Notes under the pieces: model-generated
Seen by the model: only the letters and a program-made list of their open reading frames with translations
Told to the model about the DNA's origin: nothing
Databases searched by the model: none
Program-made: the position numbers and the translations under genes
Origin: Pseudoalteromonas shioyasakiensis
GTDB lineage: Bacteria > Pseudomonadota > Gammaproteobacteria > Enterobacterales > Alteromonadaceae
DNA: 64,000 nt
NCBI RefSeq assembly: GCF_019134595.1
Contig: NZ_CP077771.1
Coordinates: 806,001-870,000 of the forward strand
Direction: 5' to 3'
Shown here: in pieces, positions 26,214 through 35,864 of the stretch
Layout of the letters: each line of letters starts with the position of its first letter
Numbering within the stretch: position 1 is the stretch's first letter

Positions 26214-28263
26214 GATTTAGATCCTCTGAATTGGCGGTAAAAACCCAGCTGCTCATTGCAGCAATCTGGTGTTCCTTATCAACAAATTGTGTTGACATAG
26301 GATGAATGCTGGTCAGCGCTAACTGCCACTTTCCTTTTTCTAAACTCGGAAGTTGGCAAGTAACCGGCTCTGATCCTGCATTTAATATGATCAATAAAGC
26401 TTGATTTGTATGCTTGTCGGTCAGGCTGTATATCAACACTTGGCGATCGCCTTGATGCCAATCGTCTTGTTGCATATTGGTGCCTGATTCGGTGAACCAA
26501 GCGACGTCATAACGCGGGTCATTATCGTGAACAAAAAAGCGGTGTTTAAAAATACTGAAATGCTTACGAATGCGCAGAACATCGTCAATAAATCGAGTTA
26601 GAGGATGACTGAATTGTGAGTCTTTCCATGCAAGCCAGCTTGTGCGATTATTTTGACAATAGGCGTTGTTGTTACCACCTTGTGAGTGTGCCATTTCGCT
26701 CCCTAAAGAAAGCATAGGCACGCCCTTCGAAAGTAACAAAGTTAACAACATATTTTTTTGTTGTTGTAAGCGTAATTTGCTCACTTGTGGGTCGTTGGTA
26801 AACCCTTCTACACCACAATTGAATGAATGATTACCACTGTGGCCATCACGATTTTGCTCACCATTGGCTTCGTTGTGTTTATTCTCGTAGCTGACTAAAT
26901 CAGCAAGTGTGAAGCCATCATGGCTGGTGATAAAGTTAATACTGTTAAGTGGCCCGCGTAGGTTATGCTCAAACAAGTCGAACGACCCATGTAAGCGTTT
27001 TGCAAGCTCGCCAATTACGCCCTGCTCTTGTTTCCAAAAGCGTCTTATCGTATCGCGATACTTATCATTCCATTCACGCCATGGCGCAGGAAAAGCCCCT
27101 AATTGGTAACCACCTGGGCCAATATCCCATGGCTCTGCAATCAGTTTAACTTGGCTTAGTACTGGATCTTGATTAATCGCTTGGAAAAACGCATGTGCCT
27201 GATTAAAGCCATTTGGATTACGCGCTAAAATGGTTGCTAAGTCAAAACGAAAACCGTCGACCCCCATCACTTCAACCCAATAACGCAAGCTATCAAGTAC
27301 CAGCTGTAAAGAGCGAGGCGAATCAATATTTACGGTGTTTCCACAGCCGGTATCATTAATATAATGTTGTGGTTTATCAGCAACGGTACGGTAGTAACCT
27401 AGATTATCTAAGCCTCGTAGCGACAAGATAGGTCCATCTGTGCCCGCCTCAGCGGTGTGGTTATAAACCACATCGAGTATTACTTCGATATCCGCTTTGT
27501 GAAGCGCCGCCACCATTTCTTGAAACTCACTAATATCATCATTAACCAGATAATCTTTATGCGGCGTAAAGAAGTTAAGCGTGTTGTAGCCCCAGTAATT
27601 TTGTAAGCCTTTAGCTGTTAAAAACTGCTCGCTGATAAAAGCATGAACGGGTAATAACTCTAAGCAAGTCACACCAATAGTACGTAAATGCTCTATAAAA
27701 CTAGGGTGGCTTAAACCTAAAAACTTACCTTGTAACGATTTTGGAATTTCAGGGTGGCGACAGGTTGCGCCAACTACATGGCACTCGTAAATAACCGTTT
27801 TTCCCCAGCAGTGATTCGGTTTTTTACCTGTGTAAGGTGCAAGTTCACGGACTCGTGATTTCGGCATATCAATGGCATTGTTAACCTGACTTAACTTTCC
27901 TACAGGCATTTGCCCATAGTGACGTTCACTCCAAGTAAACTCACCATACAAATCTCGCGCATAAGGGTCTAACAGCAGTTTGTGGTTATTAAAAAATAGT
28001 CCCTTTTCGGGTGCGTATTCACCATCAGCGCGAAAACCATACAAGGCGCCACTTTTCAAAGGGCTCACTTTCAGTGTCCAGATACCGCCTTCGTTCATAT
28101 GCATCGCAAGGGTGAGAATTTCTGAATGACCGCTGCTATCAAATAAGCACAGAGACATATGTTGTGCTTGTGGTGCGTACACAGCAAAGTTTACGCCCTC
28201 ACCAACAACAGACGCCCCTAAAGGCGAGCTCACCCCAACTTCGAGTTCGACACTATGACTCAT
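26206..28263 (-). CDS. glgX: Glycogen debranching enzyme (isoamylase type)
   Basis: 685-aa GH13 enzyme hydrolysing alpha-1,6 branches of phosphorylase-limit glycogen. An N-terminal CBM48 domain (about residues 8-120) precedes the catalytic barrel with VILDVVYNHTAEAG, GFRFDLATIL (nucleophile Asp), KLIAEPWDIG (acid/base Glu) and NFITSHDGFTL. The start overlaps the end of glgB by 11 bases and the end overlaps glgP, giving tight translational coupling. Confidence 0.94.
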   Translation of the reverse strand: MSHSVELEVGVSSPLGASVVGEGVNFAVYAPQAQHMSLCLFDSSGHSEILTLAMHMNEGGIWTLKVSPLKSGALYGFRADGEYAPEKGLFFNNHKLLLDPYARDLYGEFTWSERHYGQMPVGKLSQVNNAIDMPKSRVRELAPYTGKKPNHCWGKTVIYECHVVGATCRHPEIPKSLQGKFLGLSHPSFIEHLRTIGVTCLELLPVHAFISEQFLTAKGLQNYWGYNTLNFFTPHKDYLVNDDISEFQEMVAALHKADIEVILDVVYNHTAEAGTDGPILSLRGLDNLGYYRTVADKPQHYINDTGCGNTVNIDSPRSLQLVLDSLRYWVEVMGVDGFRFDLATILARNPNGFNQAHAFFQAINQDPVLSQVKLIAEPWDIGPGGYQLGAFPAPWREWNDKYRDTIRRFWKQEQGVIGELAKRLHGSFDLFEHNLRGPLNSINFITSHDGFTLADLVSYENKHNEANGEQNRDGHSGNHSFNCGVEGFTNDPQVSKLRLQQQKNMLLTLLLSKGVPMLSLGSEMAHSQGGNNNAYCQNNRTSWLAWKDSQFSHPLTRFIDDVLRIRKHFSIFKHRFFVHDNDPRYDVAWFTESGTNMQQDDWHQGDRQVLIYSLTDKHTNQALLIILNAGSEPVTCQLPSLEKGKWQLALTSIHPMSTQFVDKEHQIAAMSSWVFTANSEDLNHG

Positions 28264-30490
28264 CGCTCACCTTCTTAAGGTAAATTGTCGCAAGGCCAGG
28301 TAAAGACACGCTAATGCTTTGATTAAAGCCATGACTTTCTTTCCCTTGGCTTACGATGATTTGCTCTGCATGATTGGTTGCTTCAACGCCAGAACCAAAA
28401 TAGTCCGCTTTATCGGTGTTCAAAATAACTTGGTAAGCGCCTGCTTTTGGTACACCTATCACGTAGTCGTGGTACACCTGTGGCGTTAAATTACAGATCA
28501 CCACTACAAAATCTTCTGCTTTCTTTGCATAACGAATAAAGCTAAACATACTTTGCTCAGCATTATTGTTATCGAGCCATTCAAAGCCTGCTGGGCTAGT
28601 ATCTTGCTCGTATAAAGCTGGCGTGCTGGTGTAAACAGCATTTAAATCTTTAATCGTTTGCTGCATGCCACTGTGGCTAATATGCTCAAGTAAATGCCAG
28701 TCAAGCGATTGGTCGTGATTCCACTCTTTACGCTGGGCGATTTCAGCACCCATAAACAATAATTTTTTACCTGGATGCGCCCACATAAACGCATAATATG
28801 CACGTAAGTTCGCAAACTTTTGCCAGTCATCCCCTGGCATTTTTTCAATTAATGAGCCTTTACCATGCACAACTTCATCGTGGCTAAGCGGAAGAATGTA
28901 GTTCTCACTGTAGGCATAAACCATTGAAAACGTCATTTCATGGTGGTGATGCGAACGGTAAATGGAATCACGCTGCATATAATGCAAACTGTCGTTCATC
29001 CAGCCCATGTTCCACTTATAACCAAAACCTAACCCATCATGGTCAACTTGACGCGTAACGCCCGGCCATGCTGTTGATTCTTCGGCCACCATCATAATGC
29101 CTGGATTTTTCGCATAGCAGCGCATATTGACTTGTTTTAAACACTCAATGGCGCCTAAGTTTTCTCGGCCACCGTATTGATTCGCAACCCACTGCCCTTC
29201 TTCACGGCTATAGTCTAGATAAAGCATTGAGGCAACTGCATCCACGCGTAAACCATCAATGCCAAATTCATGCAGCCAGTACATTGCATTCGCAATTAGG
29301 AAGCTACGAATCTCTGCGCGGTCATAATTGTAGATATAGGTATTCCAATCAGGGTGAAAACCTTGTCTAACATCAGCATGTTCGTATAAATGGGTGCCAT
29401 CAAAACGATGTAAACCATGTGGATCACTTGGGAAATGACCAGGAACCCAGTCAAGAATAAGGCCAATATCGGCTTCGTGACATTGCTCGACGAAGTAAAC
29501 AAAATCTTCAAAGCTGCCATAGCGACTGGTCGGGGCAAATAATCCAACTGGTTGATAACCCCATGAACCATCAAAAGGGTATTCACTAATTGGCATTAAT
29601 TGCAGGTGCGTAAAGCCGAGTTCTTTAGTGTAAGGAATAAGATTATCAGCAAGTTCACGCCATGTTAGATAGCGCTCCCCGTCATCTCGTCTTTGCCAAG
29701 AACCCGCATGCACTTCATAAATACTGACAGGCGCATCAACACTGTTCCGTTTTGCGCGATTTGCTAACGCCTTTTCAGAAAGCTGAATTCCTGTTTTCAG
29801 CTTTTGTAGTACTGACGCCGTACCCGGTGCTTGTTGCATCTTAAACGCAAATGGATCGGCTTTATCAAGTACTTCACCGGTCAGAGTGGTGATAGCAAAT
29901 TTATAGCATTGATGCTCTTTAAGCCCTGGGATAAATAACTCCCATACCCCACTGGCAGGATGAAAACGCATAAAATGACGATTACGCTGCCAATAGTTAA
30001 ATTCACCAATAACAGATACACTACTGGCATTCGGCGCCCAAACTGTAAAACGAACACCATCAACGCCTTGTTGAGTCACAAAATGTGCACCAAAATGTTG
30101 ATAAGCATGCTCTAAACTGCCTTCATTAAACAGATACATTGCCTGTTCATCTAAGCTGCTTTCAAAGCTATACTCATCATATTGTTGATGGCTAAATTCA
30201 TTGCTATAGCTAACATCTAGCTGGTAGTCAGGGTTAGTTTTTGATTTGATATTTGCGATAAATAAATGACTATCACCTTGTTGCTGCGCAACGATTTTTT
30301 CTGTACCAAGCAGAACCGAAACACAGCTTGCGCCAGGCAAAAAGCAACGAATTTCATAGCTTGAATCGCCACTTTTATGCGCTCCAAGAAAGCTGAAAGG
30401 ATCTCTAAAACAACCACTGGCTAATGCATCTATTTGTTTTTGATAAATAACAGGTTGTGCACTTTGCTCTTGACGAACACGACTTCGCAT
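28253..30490 (-). CDS. glgB: 1,4-alpha-glucan branching enzyme
   Basis: 745 aa from the ATG at 30490, which overlaps the malQ stop (TAATG) and has AAGGA upstream. The longer frame to 30580 runs inside malQ. It has two N-terminal beta domains (the second, CBM48, at about 125-225) and a GH13 barrel with LILDWVPGHFP, GLRVDAVASMLYLDYSR (nucleophile), MVAEESTAWPGV and PLSHDEVVHGKGS. It transfers glucan segments to make alpha-1,6 branches. Confidence 0.95.
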   Translation of the reverse strand: MRSRVRQEQSAQPVIYQKQIDALASGCFRDPFSFLGAHKSGDSSYEIRCFLPGASCVSVLLGTEKIVAQQQGDSHLFIANIKSKTNPDYQLDVSYSNEFSHQQYDEYSFESSLDEQAMYLFNEGSLEHAYQHFGAHFVTQQGVDGVRFTVWAPNASSVSVIGEFNYWQRNRHFMRFHPASGVWELFIPGLKEHQCYKFAITTLTGEVLDKADPFAFKMQQAPGTASVLQKLKTGIQLSEKALANRAKRNSVDAPVSIYEVHAGSWQRRDDGERYLTWRELADNLIPYTKELGFTHLQLMPISEYPFDGSWGYQPVGLFAPTSRYGSFEDFVYFVEQCHEADIGLILDWVPGHFPSDPHGLHRFDGTHLYEHADVRQGFHPDWNTYIYNYDRAEIRSFLIANAMYWLHEFGIDGLRVDAVASMLYLDYSREEGQWVANQYGGRENLGAIECLKQVNMRCYAKNPGIMMVAEESTAWPGVTRQVDHDGLGFGYKWNMGWMNDSLHYMQRDSIYRSHHHHEMTFSMVYAYSENYILPLSHDEVVHGKGSLIEKMPGDDWQKFANLRAYYAFMWAHPGKKLLFMGAEIAQRKEWNHDQSLDWHLLEHISHSGMQQTIKDLNAVYTSTPALYEQDTSPAGFEWLDNNNAEQSMFSFIRYAKKAEDFVVVICNLTPQVYHDYVIGVPKAGAYQVILNTDKADYFGSGVEATNHAEQIIVSQGKESHGFNQSISVSLPGLATIYLKKVSDES

Positions 30491-32466
30491 TATTGATTCC
30501 TTATCGAAATTAAATTGGCTAAGAATGACTGTTGCGCTTCGATAATCTGCGCCGCTGGACGCGACAATGAACGCCGCCAATTTGGGTACTCTTTATCAGT
30601 ACCGGGGATATTTACAGGCAGTATTTGCTGATCTAAGTCATCTATTTGAATAGTAAATAGCTTTGCTGGTGCTGCCGCTAATGAGGATGCCAACGCTCCA
30701 TAAACCTTAAAGGCATCTGTTTCTAACGATAAATGCTGGTTTGACTCTCGTGCGATAAAATTAAGCATACGATGCTTTTCAATGTTTCTCGCATCAAATT
30801 GAGCCCGAGTTTGCTCATCATCAAGCAAACCATATTGTTGTTTAATCGTAATATCATGGCCAATCCACCAGCCTTTGAATGGTGGTACGTCATGATTGGC
30901 TATCATTAGTAGACTATGAGGAGCAAAATGCTCAGCCGCTAAAAACTCGCCTTGATGATCTTTTTCAAAGTAAAACAACCCGTTTGAATAGATTGCACTT
31001 GCTTTTAGTGCTTCACGCACTTCATTAGGTACAACACCTAAATCTTCGCCAATCACCACACATTGATTAATGTGAGATTCAATCTTTAGAATTGCTAATA
31101 ATTGCTCAAAGGGATAATAGACATAACAGCCATCTTGCTGGGAATTATTTTCAAAACACCACCAAAGTCGGCGTATCGCCATAACGTGGTCAATTCTAAG
31201 ACCACCAACATCTTCCATATTGGCGCGGATAAGTGAGCGATAAAAAGCAAAGTTGTCTTTACTTAACTTTTGTGGATTGAGTGCCGGCAAGCCCCAGTTC
31301 TGACCATGTTCAGCCCAAGGATCTGGCGGAGCTCCAACATGTGCATTTTCTGCAAATAGCTCATTTTGGCTCTTAAACTCACTGCCATCACCTGCACAGC
31401 CAACAGCTAAGTCATTTATAAGGCCAATTGCCATACCACAATCACGGGCAGCTTGCTGGCAGATATTTAATTGAAGGTGAGCTTGCCATTGTAAGTAGCT
31501 TGCATAATCACGGTCCCCAACCAACATGGTCGACAGGCTATGTTTATGGGTTTCACAAAAACGAGTGAACTGCTGTTTTCGCTCTGCTGAAGCGAATTCA
31601 CAAAAGTGCTGATACAAGAGACTAAACACTTGGTACTTGAAATCACTTACCGAAGTGTAATCAATGTAAGGTGCACTATTTTGGGGCTTATCTGCCAATA
31701 ATTTATCAAGTGCATTATTATTTTTGGCGTCTTCGCATAATGACACAGCAATATACAGCGGGTTCAATAATGCTCGGCTATTTGGACTATAAGGACTTGC
31801 TCGCTCGGGGCTGTGTTCAAACAGTAAATGCAGCGGATTAAGTAACACATAATCCATATTTCGAGTTGCTGCTGATTTAATAAGCTTTGTTAAATCAGCG
31901 AAGTCACCAATTCCTAACCCTGCTTCATTGCATAAGCTATAAAGCTGAATCGATAAGCCTAAACGCTTTTTGTCATCAATAGAGAAGCTTTCTTTAGGTG
32001 TGATCCATAGCTGACTGTGAGATTGCTGATCTGCCACAGTTATGAGCGCATCATGATAACCAATTGGCATTTCAGGAACTGGCAATGCAAGCTCAAGATA
32101 ACGAATACCGTTTAGACCATAATCACCAAGAACGGCTAAACCTTGTAAGTTTTCACAAGTAAAATGAATATCAAGCGAAGGCACGCTTAGAGTACATGAG
32201 CGTGTTAGCAAACGTTCATCAACGCGTACTTTCAAAATTGGATGGTGTGCCTCAATAATGCTTGTATGAGGCAACAAGTTCAGCCATGTACCTGCATCTA
32301 ATGCAAAATTAAGTTGGTTAATTGCATCAGTATCTTGAGTATCTACACCACAACAACTAAGCGCTTGCATGCGTGTACTTTCATCGAAAATAACATGCTC
32401 ACCGGTGTATTTGGTATATTCATAGCCTATGCCATGCAGGTAATATAACTGCGAAAGTGACTGCAT
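30490..32466 (-). CDS. malQ: 4-alpha-glucanotransferase (amylomaltase)
   Basis: 658-aa GH77 enzyme that shuffles maltodextrins produced by glycogen breakdown. Catalytic segments are GLRIDHVMAIRRLWW (nucleophile Asp), VIGEDLGVVPNEV (acid/base Glu) and MIANHDVPPFKGWW. About 150 N-terminal residues form the extra domain seen in bacterial MalQ. The ATG at 32466 has AGGTG upstream; a TTG one codon earlier is ignored. It sits eight bases after the CBM48 gene, so this operon also recycles the short glucans left by GlgP and GlgX. Confidence 0.94.
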   Translation of the reverse strand: MQSLSQLYYLHGIGYEYTKYTGEHVIFDESTRMQALSCCGVDTQDTDAINQLNFALDAGTWLNLLPHTSIIEAHHPILKVRVDERLLTRSCTLSVPSLDIHFTCENLQGLAVLGDYGLNGIRYLELALPVPEMPIGYHDALITVADQQSHSQLWITPKESFSIDDKKRLGLSIQLYSLCNEAGLGIGDFADLTKLIKSAATRNMDYVLLNPLHLLFEHSPERASPYSPNSRALLNPLYIAVSLCEDAKNNNALDKLLADKPQNSAPYIDYTSVSDFKYQVFSLLYQHFCEFASAERKQQFTRFCETHKHSLSTMLVGDRDYASYLQWQAHLQLNICQQAARDCGMAIGLINDLAVGCAGDGSEFKSQNELFAENAHVGAPPDPWAEHGQNWGLPALNPQKLSKDNFAFYRSLIRANMEDVGGLRIDHVMAIRRLWWCFENNSQQDGCYVYYPFEQLLAILKIESHINQCVVIGEDLGVVPNEVREALKASAIYSNGLFYFEKDHQGEFLAAEHFAPHSLLMIANHDVPPFKGWWIGHDITIKQQYGLLDDEQTRAQFDARNIEKHRMLNFIARESNQHLSLETDAFKVYGALASSLAAAPAKLFTIQIDDLDQQILPVNIPGTDKEYPNWRRSLSRPAAQIIEAQQSFLANLISIRNQ

Positions 32467-32474
32467 CAAAACAC

Positions 32475-32774
32475 CTAAGCGCGTTGGGTATTAACAATGC
32501 TGTTATCAGTACCAAAACCATTAGGAATATAACCATCAGCTTGGTGATCGTTGTCCCATGTTTCGCCATTGATTAAGTAACGGAAGTGAAATTCTTGATC
32601 AAGCGGTAAGCGCTGTTTGCATTTGAACACTTGTTCTTTTTTATTAAACTTCATAGGCACTGGCTGCCAATCTGTGAACTCTGCAACTAATTGCACATCA
32701 TCAGCGTCAGGGTGTTGGAATTCAAAGGTAACTTCTGTTTCGTCTTTAGTTTTAAAAAAACGTTTACTTAGCAT
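32475..32774 (-). CDS. Stand-alone CBM48 / AMPK-type glycogen-binding domain protein
   Basis: 99 aa from the ATG at 32774, which has GGAG six bases upstream. The whole protein is one early-set Ig-like glycogen-binding domain: VTFEFQHPDADDVQLVAEF, then TDWQPVPMKFN, and FHFRYLINGETWDND. The WQ and W-D residues are those expected to stack on glucan. It has no catalytic domain. As the first gene of the glycogen operon it may tether enzymes to the granule or sense glycogen; both are inference. Confidence 0.9.
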   Translation of the reverse strand: MLSKRFFKTKDETEVTFEFQHPDADDVQLVAEFTDWQPVPMKFNKKEQVFKCKQRLPLDQEFHFRYLINGETWDNDHQADGYIPNGFGTDNSIVNTQRA

Positions 32775-33899
32775 AGTGGGCTCCAATTCAACCAATTGGT
32801 AAATTAATCCTTGCCACAGTACCGCATTCGACGACTCATTTAGCGGAAGCTGTGCGCTCCAGGTTTCATGACTTGTTTACTAAAACGTCAAGTTGTATCT
32901 AGTAAACCAAACCTATATTTACGCATTATGACAGTGCAACTGTACATTTTTCGCACCACCATAGTGCATAAAACACACAAAAGCTACAACAATCATATTG
33001 CTGTATTGTTACGAGCAATAACTGAACCAAGTTGATAATAAAATATACTTTATTTTCAGTACCTTTTTTATCAGCTATCGTCGCAACTTATAAAAAGTAG
33101 ATAACAATTTAGGTTGGGTAAAGTGAATAAAATTGAAGTGATAAATTAGAGTTAAAACACTAAAAGAAACACTACCTCATTCGGTAACAAATATTACTAA
33201 TCACTTATTTTAAATAACATATATTTAGTTAAAAAACCTCGTTAATGACACTAAAAATAGATAAAGAAAACTTTTCACCGTTGACCATCTACAGTATTCA
33301 CATCAATAAATTCAAAAAAAACGTTTTTAACCTTTAAAACCAACCGCCAATTAAAAACCTAATTAACGTTTTTAAAAATTATCCCAATACAAATGTAAAA
33401 ACAATAAGTATAAAAGCGTAAATATAAATTAAACAACCAACCCAGAAAAGAAGAGAAAACGCTACTTTTTAGCTGTGTAATAGCTCGTTTTTCTTACAGT
33501 CACATTTATTTGGAATAGTCTTTATTTTTGAAAGTAACAAATTTACAAATCACTAATCACAAACAAAAAAAACAATAAACCACTGTTTTAAATTTAAATA
33601 TCAAAAATCAAAGTCACCTACTTGCATACAACTAAAAGAAACATTAAATCTCTTTCATGTGTTTCTCATTAGTTTATAAAAGCGGTAAAACATAATAAAA
33701 AGGTAACAGCCAAGCTATTTTTTATAAATATATCTACCTAGTTTAATAACACAGGTTACTATGAATTTTCACATTCCGTTATCATCCAAACCCCAAAGTA
33801 TGAGAAAGGCTTTGTCTATCTCAGTCACACACAATATACTCACATTATTCACTGGTGAGGTTTTATAGTAAAACAATAACACCATAACGGTAGTAATGT
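32775..33899. other. 1.1-kb AT-rich gene-free region between glycogen operon and GGDEF-EAL gene
   Basis: No convincing gene. Reading both strands by eye shows only very short frames without ribosome sites, for example a 30-codon ATG frame near 33245. The stretch is much more A/T-rich than its neighbours and holds the inverted repeat at 32873-32910 and many A/T tracts, for example around 33230-33440. A 13-base direct repeat, ACTAAAAGAAACA, occurs near 33160 and 33629. It probably contains divergent promoters for both flanking operons. An uncalled small RNA is possible but not shown. Confidence 0.6.
32873..32910. promoter_or_regulatory. Inverted repeat upstream of the glycogen operon
   Basis: TTGTTTACTA (32873-32882) and TAGTAAACCAA (32900-32910) form a near-perfect 10-bp inverted repeat with a 17-base centre, about 100 bases upstream of the first gene. 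On the minus strand a TTGACG (32891-32886) lies within the centre and could be a -35 box, though no good -10 follows at 17 bases. It is a candidate operator for the operon. Confidence 0.42.
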
Positions 33900-35825
33900 A
33901 TGACCAATGCTCTTCGAACTTTATCAATAAGTATTATAACTTTAATTGCTTTTATATACGGCTTAAATATCTTTTTGACTAAACAGGTCAATGATTTGAT
34001 GTACGCGCCAAAAGGCTTAGAACTTCATACTTTCTCAGGTACAGATGTCACTGTGATAGCGGCGCCTTGGTATAACCTCGTTTTAAGTGGTCAGCATTTA
34101 GTTTACGATAATAATATTTCTTATATTGTTATTAATACAACAAAAGAGTCAGTTGTAACCGCTACAACTTCAGAACTTATACTCGCAACATTATTTTCAC
34201 CGGTAAACATTATCACTTTAATCTTGTTAGCATTAGCCATCAGTTGGTTAGTTAACTTAAGATTCCAAAACAATCATGAGAAATACGCTCTCAAAATGCT
34301 AAATACTAAAGCAATTGAGTTACTCAACAGCCTAAATTTAGCCAGTGAATCAGGTACAAGCAAGCATACGCAACTTGAACAATTGCAATTTAACTTTCAA
34401 ACACTTACAACCCATATAACTAATTACACACGTGAATCTGAAGTCAGTATTTATCAAGATAAATTAACTCACTTAATTGACCGACATGCCTATATAGAAC
34501 ATCTTGCCAAACAATTGAGACTTGCTGAGATGGATAAATTCAGCTGTGCTTTACTATTTATAGATTTAGATGGGTTCAAACAAGTTAATGATTCATTTGG
34601 ACACAGTTTTGGTGATGATGTCTTAATTCAAGTTGCAACACGCTTGAGCAGTGTTTTACGCCATCATAAAATAAGTAATATTTCCCCAATTAGTCAATTA
34701 GAACAAAACTTAGCACGCCTTGGAGGTGATGAGTTCTCTATTTTCATTAACTTAAAAGATGATAAAGACAAAGCATTAGAGGTTGCACAAAATGTATTGC
34801 ACGAAATCGAACGTGATTTTGTCTTAGGTAACAAGCTAATCAAAATTAGCGCCAGTATAGGTATAGCGGTTTACCCAGATAGTGCATCCACCCCACAAGC
34901 ATTACTGCAAATGGCTGATGTTGCCATGTACCGAGCCAAAACAGATGGTCGTGGAATTTTTAAAGTCTACTCTCCGGAAATGGGTAAAAAGATTAGACGC
35001 TATCATTACTTGCTAGAAGAAATGCGTCTTGCTATTGCCAGCAGCAGTTTTCATATGTCTTTTCAACCTATTGTACATGTGGATGATTGTGCCATTGACT
35101 ACTTCGAAGCGTTAGTTCGCTGGGATCACCCTGTTGAAGGCTCAATCACGCCTGACGAGTTTATTCCAATTGCTGAAGAGTCTAATCTGATACTAGAGCT
35201 TGGTGATTGGATCATGCTGGAATCATGTAGACAGATGTCGGCCTGGTATAATGCCGGAATGAAAAAAGTCGCTATTTCCGTGAATATTTCTGGCGTGCAA
35301 TTAAAGCATTACGATATTTATGAGTGGGTCATGGAGAAACTTGCCAAAACAGGGCTGCCTGCAAAAGCATTAATGCTGGAAATAACCGAATCAACCTTAA
35401 TTAAGGCCAGCAACAAGATCATTCAATCGTTAGAAAAGCTGAGGGGCGAAGGGATCACCATTGCGATTGATGATTTTGGTACAGGTTTTAGTTCGTTAAG
35501 TACCCTCGCAGACTTACCTATCGATGTGATCAAACTCGATAAACTGTTTGTTGGGCAAGCTAACGACAACCTTAAATACAATGAAATCATGCATTCAATC
35601 AGCGAACTTGGCAGTAAACTTGGTCTGAAAGTAGTGGCCGAAGGTGTTGAAGAACTCGCTCAATTCGAACTAGTTAAATCGATGGGCATTAACAGTGTTC
35701 AAGGCTATCTAGTGAGTCACCCTGAGTCTTCAGTTAATGTTGGCCATAAAGTATTGCAAGATAACATTAACTTTATGTCTGTTACCGGAACAGGGGTTTG
35801 GAATATACAGCAGCCGCTTAAGTAA
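33900..35825 (+). CDS. Membrane-bound GGDEF-EAL c-di-GMP protein
   Basis: 641 aa. The first membrane helix is at about residues 6-26, a short periplasmic loop of about 60 residues follows, and the second helix is at about 92-112. The GGDEF domain (about 185-355) has the intact motif LARLGGDEFSIF but no RxxD inhibitory site five residues before it. The EAL domain (about 375-625) has YFEALVRWDHP, ITESTLIKASN, IDDFGTGFSSLSTL and VVAEGVEEL, so phosphodiesterase activity is plausible. It may be bifunctional. The ribosome site is weak (GGTAG). Its plus-strand promoter should lie in the AT-rich gap upstream. Confidence 0.92.
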   Translation: MTNALRTLSISIITLIAFIYGLNIFLTKQVNDLMYAPKGLELHTFSGTDVTVIAAPWYNLVLSGQHLVYDNNISYIVINTTKESVVTATTSELILATLFSPVNIITLILLALAISWLVNLRFQNNHEKYALKMLNTKAIELLNSLNLASESGTSKHTQLEQLQFNFQTLTTHITNYTRESEVSIYQDKLTHLIDRHAYIEHLAKQLRLAEMDKFSCALLFIDLDGFKQVNDSFGHSFGDDVLIQVATRLSSVLRHHKISNISPISQLEQNLARLGGDEFSIFINLKDDKDKALEVAQNVLHEIERDFVLGNKLIKISASIGIAVYPDSASTPQALLQMADVAMYRAKTDGRGIFKVYSPEMGKKIRRYHYLLEEMRLAIASSSFHMSFQPIVHVDDCAIDYFEALVRWDHPVEGSITPDEFIPIAEESNLILELGDWIMLESCRQMSAWYNAGMKKVAISVNISGVQLKHYDIYEWVMEKLAKTGLPAKALMLEITESTLIKASNKIIQSLEKLRGEGITIAIDDFGTGFSSLSTLADLPIDVIKLDKLFVGQANDNLKYNEIMHSISELGSKLGLKVVAEGVEELAQFELVKSMGINSVQGYLVSHPESSVNVGHKVLQDNINFMSVTGTGVWNIQQPLK

Positions 35826-35864
35826 GTTATAATAATCACATTATTCAAAGCCACTTCCTTGTTA

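Noticed and set aside
30491..30580. Longer glgB reading frame starting at 30580
   Set aside because: It would overlap malQ by 90 bases; the ATG at 30490 has a ribosome site and the usual TAATG coupling.
33245..33340. 30-codon ATG frame in the AT-rich gap
   Set aside because: No ribosome site, A/T-driven composition and no recognisable features.
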